A stretch of 11,343 nucleotides of DNA, taken from the NCBI GenBank assembly GCA_964374115.1, contig CAYJXK010000031.1:1-11343 (forward strand), in the 5' to 3' direction. Under the pieces are notes generated by a model that had not been told where the DNA came from, ran no database searches, and saw only the letters and a program-made list of their open reading frames with translations. Positions 1 through 4,887 of the stretch are shown here, in pieces (the stretch's first letter is position 1; each line of letters begins with the position of its first letter). Origin of the DNA: CAYJXK01 sp964374115 (lineage in GTDB: Bacteria; Patescibacteriota; Patescibacteriia; Magasanikbacterales; UBA922). The translations under genes were made by a program, and so were the position numbers.

Positions 1-2
1 TA

Positions 3-36
3 CTTGCATACTCCACGGGTTGTTAGGGAGTGCAAG
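3..36. other. imperfect hairpin after the NlpC-like gene
   Basis: CTTGCA (3-8) pairs with TGCAAG (31-36) and CTCC (11-14) pairs with GGAG (27-30), with a 2-nt bulge and a 12-nt loop. It lies just past the stop of the minus-strand NlpC-like gene and could end that transcript. No T-run follows on the minus strand within the window, so a terminator role is weak. Confidence 0.3.
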
Positions 37-48
37 ATGTATCTTAAC

Positions 49-828
49 TTATGCAGCAAGGCAACGTAGCCGCCTCAGGGTGCAGACTTTTGATTTTTTC
101 GCGCGCTGCCATGTTTCATTTTTTTCGCCTGTTTTTTTTTGTTCCACCCACTGTCCGTCAAGAAGGGATGTTGATGGATCAAGAATTTCGATTATTCCAG
201 GGCGAACGCCATGGCGTGCCTCCCCATCGGTACTCCATTCTATAGAATGAATGTAGTGGAGCGTCGTTTTGTCTCCTTTTTGATCTATTTTTTGAATGAC
301 AAGAATATGATTTGGATTCCCGACGTTTGCCATATCGAGCATGACGACGAAGTCTCCGGGGGCGGCGTCAGAAACAGTAATTTTTAGAGAGTTCGATTCA
401 TGAGCAAATGTTCGAGTTCCCGCATTTTCCACAGGTCGAAGAAGGGCAAGGAGTGCGCGCAATGGATTCCTCGCGTATGGAAAACGAAAAAAATGACGAA
501 GCGATTTTCCTTTTCGCGATCGCGTCTCGGCATCAAGAACATGATAAGCGAACCCAGAACAATCAATTCCTAGATTATGCTGTACTAAAAAAGTTTTCAA
601 ATCGTCGTCGGAAAGGTCGTTGAGTTTTATTTTCTCTCGGAGTGCCATGAGCTCTGCTTCTTGCACAATTTCTTCCGGTGTTCCTTTGCCAATGCAGACA
701 CGCAAGCCTGCGCGGAGAGATTTGCGCCGGTTATTCAGATAGGGACAAGAGATTGTGGTGGTCCGTCCAAAAGGTAGCGCAAGATAGAGATGAATGACGT
801 CCATGGCAGGTTGGGAGAGAGGAGACAT
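49..828 (-). CDS. NlpC/P60-like cysteine hydrolase
   Basis: About 259 aa, unrecognised as a named enzyme but with the hallmarks of an NlpC/P60 or CHAP-type papain-fold hydrolase. A DCSGF motif gives the candidate nucleophile Cys90, and PNHILVI gives the candidate base His174. APGDFVV between them matches the usual PGD segment of this fold. Families of this type cleave peptidoglycan peptides or other amide bonds; the substrate here is unknown. No clear signal peptide or membrane segment is visible. I take ATG at 828 because it lies 10 nt after the corrected stop of the upstream ATP-grasp gene. A TTG at 849 in the same frame would add 7 codons and overlap that gene, and ATG at 804 is a shorter option. 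No convincing Shine-Dalgarno precedes any of them. Close spacing implies cotranscription with the ATP-grasp gene. The fold call is fairly secure, the function is not. Confidence 0.7.
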   Translation of the reverse strand: MSPLSQPAMDVIHLYLALPFGRTTTISCPYLNNRRKSLRAGLRVCIGKGTPEEIVQEAELMALREKIKLNDLSDDDLKTFLVQHNLGIDCSGFAYHVLDAETRSRKGKSLRHFFRFPYARNPLRALLALLRPVENAGTRTFAHESNSLKITVSDAAPGDFVVMLDMANVGNPNHILVIQKIDQKGDKTTLHYIHSIEWSTDGEARHGVRPGIIEILDPSTSLLDGQWVEQKKTGEKNETWQRAKKSKVCTLRRLRCLAA

Positions 829-838
829 ACCAACATGA

Positions 839-2255
839 TCATTGTTCAAATTTTTTCAACATTTCTTCTATTTTTTTGCCACGGTCATTCAATATCCCAT
901 GATCTTTCATGAATCCGTGCGCACTTTGAATTCTCAGCCAGTCTGATCCAGGAGTTGTGTTGTGGTAAGAAATGACCGTGAATCCTTGATTCANNNNNNN
1001 NNNNNNNNNNNNNNNNNNNNNNNNNNNNNNNNNNNNNNNNNNNNNNNNNNNNNNNNNNNNNNNNNNNNNNNNNNNNNNNNNNNNNNNNNNNNNTTATTTT
1101 TTCAGCCCGAGGCTGATCCGCATTGGGTGGAGATTCTTGATTTTTCAGAACTCGTTGCACCACCTGTGCGCCATCAATGATCGGAATCAATCCATATTCG
1201 GAAAGAGGAAGATCGAGAAGAGCGGCAAGATGGGCTTCAAAAATCGTTCCTTGATTCATTATTTTTTCAGCCCGAGGCTGATCCGCATTGGGTGGAGATT
1301 CTTGATTTTTCAGTTGCAATTGCGATTCAAACACTGACGACGCCGGTTGCCGCGCATTGATTTCCATGAGGAATATGTTATGAGTTGGCCAGTTGGCCAG
1401 TTGGCCAGTTTTTTTTTCAGCAATCACATCAATGCCAAACAATCCTTTCCAGTTGTCCTCTCGTAATTTTTGTCCAATTTCGATGGCAATTTTTTTTATG
1501 TTTTCTCTTTGCTCATGAGAAAGCAGATGGAGAGGGAGCGCCCAGTCATTGCCGATTGTTGCGAATGGCTGATCGGTGAATGGCGCAAGGCCTGTGATTT
1601 GGTAGCTTATGTTGCCTACATGAATTGCATCTGTAGCGACGACGGCATTCACGGTAAACACCGGACCATCAATGTACGTCGTCATTCGAACATGGCGATC
1701 GGGGAATTTATTTTGGATATCTTCGAGGTCTTTTTTTGATTGTACAAACATTGTTCCTGTGCCAGTGTGGGCTCGATTGAATTGTAGAATAAATGGTTCG
1801 TCTTTGTAGATAACGTCGCGGCAGGTTAGGAGCTGAAATGGAGGTAGATATTTGGTGAGTGCGCCAAGCCATTCAATTTGAGATATTTTTTCTTCAACGC
1901 GACTCGCGAGCAGTGCCGGAGGATTCAACAGCTTCCAATTATTTTCTTGGCAGATTTTTTCGATTTGTGACGTGTTTTTGAAGATCAAGACTCCTCCCTG
2001 ACCCCCCTCTAACAAGGGAGGAATTGAGGGTAGCATCTCACCGAATTTTTTCAATAATTCCCACGTGTCCAACGCTCTTTCTTCCTCAATCAAAACCACA
2101 TTTTTTTTATCCGTGGCAACTTCCTTCGCATACTTGGTTTTGTTCGTTACCACAACATATCCCTCTGTACCAAGAGGAATTCCCATCGCCCGCTCAATGT
2201 CGCGGGTGACATAGCAGATTGGATGTGTTTTGAGGGCATCTCTTACGAGTGACAT
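839..2255 (-). CDS. ATP-grasp domain protein, interrupted by an assembly gap
   Basis: An ATP-grasp enzyme of the carboxylate-amine ligase type, of about 438 aa if the 100 Ns are removed. Seen in the protein: a Gly/Thr-rich ATP-binding loop HTGTGT (residues 163-168), GLFGIDVIAE (271-280) and the metal-ligand motif FLMEINAR (295-302). The family joins a carboxylate to an amine using ATP; the substrate is unknown. The last codons before the gap, read past it in the frame MNQGFTVISYHNTTPGSDW, run on to a TGA at 839-841. The frame obtained by counting the 100 Ns gives a spurious end at 885. With the Ns removed the length is 1317 nt, an exact multiple of three. The gene holds four insertion-like segments: two copies of a 22-aa repeat (315-336 and 370-391), IPPLLEGGQGGV (78-89) and TGQLANWPT (283-291). 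ATG at 2255 sits 6 nt from a -10 box, suggesting a leaderless mRNA. The NlpC-like gene follows in the same unit. Confidence 0.8.
983..1148 (-). repeat. 66-bp in-frame repeat, copy 2 (split by gap)
   Basis: Bases 1094-1148 plus 983-993 match copy 1 at 66 of 66 positions, with the 100 Ns between them. It encodes the same 22 residues between VVQRV and FTVISYHN. The host segments on either side read as two adjacent beta strands, so the insertion probably lies in a surface loop. Confidence 0.8.
994..1093. other. 100-N assembly gap of nominal size
   Basis: Exactly 100 Ns, the usual placeholder for a gap of unknown length. The gap splits the second copy of the 66-bp repeat. The 11 bases at 983-993 and the 55 bases from 1094 together rebuild the copy at 1248-1313 exactly, so the true gap may be zero. 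A length that is a multiple of three, for example extra repeat units, would also keep the frame. Confidence 0.9.
1248..1313 (-). repeat. 66-bp in-frame repeat, copy 1
   Basis: It encodes 22 residues, LKNQESPPNADQPRAEKI followed by MNQG, inserted between the ATP-grasp motif region and the segment TIFEAHLAALL. It is identical base for base to the copy at 983-1148 once the gap is closed. It contains a small palindrome, TCAGCC-CGA-GGCTGA (1268-1282). Exact length in whole codons and placement in a probable loop resemble protein-coding palindromic elements such as the Rickettsia RPEs, but no homology to those is claimed. Confidence 0.85.
1383..1410. repeat. 8-bp tandem repeat (AGTTGGCC), 3.5 copies
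   Basis: Three perfect units at 1383-1406 plus AGTT at 1407-1410. It lies inside the ATP-grasp gene, where it encodes TGQLANWPT between two conserved segments (FGIDVIAE and FLMEINAR). The 8-bp unit changes frame at each copy, so unit loss or gain would shift the gene; three units (24 bp) keep it open. Confidence 0.85.
1989..2024. repeat. palindromic in-frame element IPPLLEGGQGGV
   Basis: TCCTCCC (1992-1998) and GGGAGGA (2016-2022) form a 7-bp inverted repeat around a 17-nt loop. On the coding strand it gives the 12-residue low-complexity peptide at residues 78-89 of the ATP-grasp protein. Similar PLLEGGQGG-type peptides are, from memory, translations of a dispersed palindromic repeat found in several bacterial groups. 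Confidence 0.55.
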
Positions 2256-2261
2256 GCGGCA

Positions 2262-2290
2262 AGTATAAGAGAGAGAGATGGAATTGACAA
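2262..2290 (-). promoter_or_regulatory. sigma70-type promoter of the ATP-grasp unit, leaderless
   Basis: On the minus strand TTGTCA (2290-2285) and TATACT (2267-2262) are separated by exactly 17 nt, a CT-rich spacer. Only 6 nt (TGCCGC) separate the -10 box from the ATG at 2255, so transcription should start at or next to the A of the start codon. Confidence 0.75.
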
Positions 2291-2370
2291 GGGAAGGGGG
2301 TAGCGGCCATAGGTGGTTCTGGTAAAAGTGGGGAGTTATACACAGGTTTTGCTTGTTGTTACTTTGAAAA

Positions 2371-2405
2371 TGGTATAAAATGGTACTATGTGGTGAAAAG
2401 TGGGG
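2371..2405 (+). promoter_or_regulatory. MraZ operator: four TGG-boxes at 10-bp spacing
   Basis: TGGTA (2371), TGGTA (2381), TGGTG (2391) and TGGGG (2401) repeat with exactly 5-nt spacers. MraZ in other bacteria binds such direct repeats (TGGGA-like with 5-nt spacers) upstream of its own operon. The first box overlaps an extended -10 element, TGGTATAAA (2371-2379), so binding there should repress mraZ transcription. A looser group of TGG words lies at 2313-2333. Confidence 0.8.
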
Positions 2406-2422
2406 AATAATAGAGACACGTT

Positions 2423-2854
2423 ATGTTCATCGGTGAATACACCCATAGTCTAGACGAAAAGGGCCGACTGGCAATCCCAAAAAAATTTCGTTCCGCTCTT
2501 TCAAAAGGCGCGGTTGTTACCCGCGGTCTTGACGCGTGTCTTTTTCTCTATACGAAAGATGAGTGGAGAAAACTCGCGGAAAAATTAGCAAGCCTTCCGT
2601 TCGCGCAAGCAAATACTCGCGCATTTGCGCGTCTCATGCTTGCGGGGGCGATGGATGTCGAAATTGACAAACAAGGCAGAATTGTACTGCCAGAATATTT
2701 ACGCACTTTTGCTGGTCTCAACAAAGAGACTATCGTGGCCGGTCTGTACAATCGGCTCGAAATTTGGGACCAGAAGACGTGGAGTGAATACAAGACAAAG
2801 ACAGAGAAAGCGAGCAACGAGATTGCGGAAAGAATGGCAGAACTGGGAGTCTAA
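2423..2854 (+). CDS. mraZ: transcriptional regulator MraZ
   Basis: 143 aa, the normal length for MraZ, a DNA-binding protein that forms ring-shaped oligomers and regulates the division and cell-wall cluster. Both halves of the SpoVT/AbrB-like fold are seen: the N-terminal MFIGEYTHSLDEKGRLAIP with KKFR, and the second repeat DVEIDKQGRIVLPEYLR at about residues 78-94, then LEIWD near 110. The ATG at 2423 gives the family's typical MFIGEY start. It lies 18 nt after the last operator box and has no strong Shine-Dalgarno. rsmH follows after 11 nt, so the two are almost certainly cotranscribed, and the four boxes upstream point to autorepression. The identification is secure. Confidence 0.97.
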   Translation: MFIGEYTHSLDEKGRLAIPKKFRSALSKGAVVTRGLDACLFLYTKDEWRKLAEKLASLPFAQANTRAFARLMLAGAMDVEIDKQGRIVLPEYLRTFAGLNKETIVAGLYNRLEIWDQKTWSEYKTKTEKASNEIAERMAELGV

Positions 2855-2865
2855 CTTGGTCATCT

Positions 2866-3810
2866 ATGCGTCATGTTCCGGTGTTGCTGAATGAGGTCGT
2901 TGAATTATTGCATCTCCGTCCGAATGTGAACGTCATCGATGGCACGGTGGGAGATGCGGGACACGCAGAGATGATCCTTGAAAAGACAGCGCCAAACGGC
3001 CAACTCCTTGCGATTGACGCGGATCCGGAGTCGCTCATGCGAGCGAAACAGTTTCTGTATCGGTTTTCTCCTCGCGTGATATTTGTTCGTGATAATTTCG
3101 CTCGTCTCTCTGATATTATCCGCGAGACTGGCTTTGGTCCGGTGCACGCGATTCTTCTCGATCTTGGGTGGTCGTCTCCACAGATGGAAGAGCGGGGGAG
3201 GGGATTATCTTTCCAAAAAGACGAACCGCTTGATATGCGGTACGCGTGTGTGAAAGTAGGATCTCGCGCCGTTGATCTTATTTCTCTTTTTTCAGAACAA
3301 GAACTTGAAAACATATTTCGAGAATATGGGGAAGAGAAACTGAGTAAAGAGATTGCCAGCGCGATTGTGGAAGAACGAAAAAGACAACCAATAGAGAAGA
3401 CACATCGATTAGTAGAAATTATTTTGTCGGTCTATCGGAAGAAATTAAAAACAAAAAGGGATATCCCCTGGATTGGAGGATTGCATCCGGCGACAAAAGT
3501 GTTTCAGGCGCTTCGGATTGCGGTCAATGATGAGTTGAGCGTCATCGAACAAACACTTCCTCAAGCGGTCAGTATCTTGGCGCCAGGTGGGAGACTCGGA
3601 GTCATCACATTTCATTCGATCGAAGATAGAATTGTCAAACATTTTTTTAAAACAGTAGAAAGAACATCTGCCATTAGGATTGTTACCAAAAAGCCGATCA
3701 AGTGTCGTCCCGAAGAGCGACAAAAAAATCCCCGTGCGGCATCTGCCAAGCTTCGAGTCGCAGAACGTTTTGAGCCAATACGTATTGGCCTTTCACAATT
3801 GCATGAATAA
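2866..3810 (+). CDS. rsmH: 16S rRNA (cytosine(1402)-N(4))-methyltransferase RsmH
   Basis: 314 aa, full length for RsmH (MraW), which methylates N4 of C1402 in 16S rRNA at the ribosomal P site using SAM. Seen: the N-terminal HVPVLLNEVVELL, the SAM motif VIDGTVGDAGHAEMIL (23-38), LLAIDADPESL (47-57), LLDLGWSSPQ (97-106) with PLDMRY (121-126), LHPATKVFQALRIAVNDEL (206-224), GVITFHSIEDRIVKHFF (245-261), and NPRAASAKLRVAER near the C terminus. All are family signatures. The SAM loop reads DGTVGDAGH rather than the common GGGGHS form, a mild variation. The start ATG at 2866 places HVPVLLNE at residue 3 as in homologues. No Shine-Dalgarno is seen; the gene sits 11 nt after mraZ. The neighbour downstream is the ftsL-like gene, 150 nt away, with a large hairpin between them. 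Confidence 0.97.
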   Translation: MRHVPVLLNEVVELLHLRPNVNVIDGTVGDAGHAEMILEKTAPNGQLLAIDADPESLMRAKQFLYRFSPRVIFVRDNFARLSDIIRETGFGPVHAILLDLGWSSPQMEERGRGLSFQKDEPLDMRYACVKVGSRAVDLISLFSEQELENIFREYGEEKLSKEIASAIVEERKRQPIEKTHRLVEIILSVYRKKLKTKRDIPWIGGLHPATKVFQALRIAVNDELSVIEQTLPQAVSILAPGGRLGVITFHSIEDRIVKHFFKTVERTSAIRIVTKKPIKCRPEERQKNPRAASAKLRVAERFEPIRIGLSQLHE

Positions 3811-3842
3811 GTAAACATGTATGAGTGTGAGCCAGATTTGAT

Positions 3843-3908
3843 GCCCTGGAACCGTAAAAAACCGCAGGCGTATCCGTAGATACGATGAGGTTTTTTACGG
3901 TGAAGGGC
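3843..3908. other. long nested hairpin between rsmH and ftsL
   Basis: ACCGTAAAAAACC (3851-3863) pairs perfectly with 3889-3901 over 13 bp. Inside it CGTATC (3869-3874) pairs with GATACG (3879-3884) over a 4-nt loop. Outside it GCCCT (3843-3847) pairs with AGGGC (3904-3908) across a small internal loop. No T-run follows the stem, so it is not a classical terminator. It could be an attenuator or RNA-processing site lowering ftsL expression, or a palindromic repeat. The rest of 3811-3960 shows nothing recognisable. Confidence 0.8.
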
Positions 3909-3960
3909 AAGAAGGTGGCCGCAATCATAGGTTTTTCGTTCAGGTAATTGTGAAAGGTCA

Positions 3961-4329
3961 ATGTTACCAAATAGCCACTGTATGGTCGCATATTTATCAC
4001 CAAAAGAACGCAAACAACGGAAAAAAAGTGGTCGTCTTTTGAAACTGTGGGAATGGCGTGTTTTTCGGGTGGGATTGTGTGTGATGTGTCTCATGGGGAG
4101 TGTATTGTATATTATTGAGATGACAAAAATGTCTACAACGGGATTTGAAATCACCGAGTTGCAACGACAGGTGGAAGCGCTCGAAAAAGAGAACCAACGA
4201 CTGGATGTAGACATTGCATCATATCGGTCTCTCGCGCGTGTGCAAGAACGATTGAAAGAAAAGAATTTTGTTGTTGCAGAGCAAGTCGTCTATATTCGTG
4301 GTACTCAATCGGTGGTGGCACGGCGGTAG
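3961..4329 (+). CDS. ftsL: FtsL/DivIC-like septum protein
   Basis: 122 aa small bitopic protein with a basic cytoplasmic N terminus (PKERKQRKKSGR), one membrane segment at about residues 34-53 and a coiled coil at about 63-90 (heptads in ITELQRQVEALEKENQRL). A short extracytoplasmic tail ends VVYIRG. This layout, together with its place right after mraZ-rsmH, is that of FtsL, which links FtsB and FtsQ and activates septal wall synthesis. FtsL sequences are poorly conserved, so the assignment rests on topology and synteny; FtsB/DivIC is the alternative. ATG at 3961 has an AAAGG a few bases upstream, slightly close. ATG at 3982 would remove seven residues and also fits. No ftsI follows: a terminator comes 50 nt after the stop. 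Confidence 0.75.
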   Translation: MLPNSHCMVAYLSPKERKQRKKSGRLLKLWEWRVFRVGLCVMCLMGSVLYIIEMTKMSTTGFEITELQRQVEALEKENQRLDVDIASYRSLARVQERLKEKNFVVAEQVVYIRGTQSVVARR

Positions 4330-4376
4330 AGCTCACGTGTCTGCGGCTCGCTCAGAGACTTGTGAGACAGACTCTA

Positions 4377-4410
4377 AAAGAACTCCTGGAATGGGAGTTT
4401 CTTTATTTTT
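4377..4410 (+). terminator. intrinsic terminator of the mraZ-rsmH-ftsL unit
   Basis: AACTCC (4381-4386) pairs with GGAGTT (4394-4399) over a 7-nt loop. AAAG (4377-4380) and CTTT (4401-4404) extend the stem past a one-base bulge, and ATTTTTA follows. It ends the transcript 50 nt after the ftsL stop. Confidence 0.75.
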
Positions 4411-4527
4411 ATGATAGAATACCCAATAGCAGAACTCATAGCGTTTTTTCCTCTCGGGAGAGCGCGTCAGACACGGAAACTCGCTACAAGTGAGCCAGTA
4501 GTTCGTAGTGTAGCAAATAGATTTTAT

Positions 4528-4884
4528 ATGTTTCTCCTCGTTTTGCAACGTCTTTTTATCGAATTCGTTTTCGATGTTCTCTATTTTCCCCTTTGGTGGT
4601 ATGGCCCAGGACTTTTCCGCGTGCTTCGGTTTGCGATTGAGCTTTTCAAAGATGGGAACAGATCGCTCGCGCCAGCACTGTGGCTGAAAAATATCTTTGT
4701 GCCTATGTTTGGTCAAACCGATATCGGAGGCAGGCTCATGAGTATTTTTATGCGGTTTGTGAACGTGATAGGACGAAGTACCGCACTATTTGTATGGCTC
4801 ATAGGTGTTGCGCTCATCATCATCGTCTGGCTTGCTGTGCCTGTGTTCATAAGTGTCATGCTGGCGCGATCATTGATGGCATAA
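4528..4884 (+). CDS. small membrane protein cotranscribed with the Clp-like ATPase
   Basis: 118 aa from ATG 4528, with no named function. The N-terminal hydrophobic stretch (FLLVLQRLFIEFVFDVLYFPLWWYG) is followed by a loop containing LKNIFVPMFGQTDIGGR and then a second strong membrane segment (about 84-112, rich in I, V, L). Proteins of this type, with a PMFGQ-like loop, are recalled from Patescibacteria next to ClpC-like genes, but the role is unknown. The frame is open back to an ATG at 4411, which would add 39 residues that do not look like the family. That ATG also lies directly on the T-run of the terminator, so I prefer 4528; neither start has a Shine-Dalgarno. 4411-4527 may be leader: GCTACA (4483-4488) and TGTAGC (4509-4514) can form a hairpin there. 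The Clp-like gene starts 3 nt after the stop, so the two form one unit. Confidence 0.65.
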   Translation: MFLLVLQRLFIEFVFDVLYFPLWWYGPGLFRVLRFAIELFKDGNRSLAPALWLKNIFVPMFGQTDIGGRLMSIFMRFVNVIGRSTALFVWLIGVALIIIVWLAVPVFISVMLARSLMA

Positions 4885-4887
4885 ATT

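Noticed and set aside
885..993. The C terminus of the ATP-grasp gene read through the 100 Ns, ending at 885
   Set aside because: 100 is not a multiple of three and the peptide is unlike the family. The alternative frame gives coherent sequence to 839 and rebuilds the repeat.
3612..4214. Minus-strand frame of 200 codons across rsmH and ftsL
   Set aside because: It runs antisense to two well-identified genes and over the hairpin, with no family features.
4411..4527. N-terminal extension of the small membrane protein
   Set aside because: The ATG sits on the T-run of a terminator and the 39 added residues do not resemble the hydrophobic start. Kept only as an alternative.
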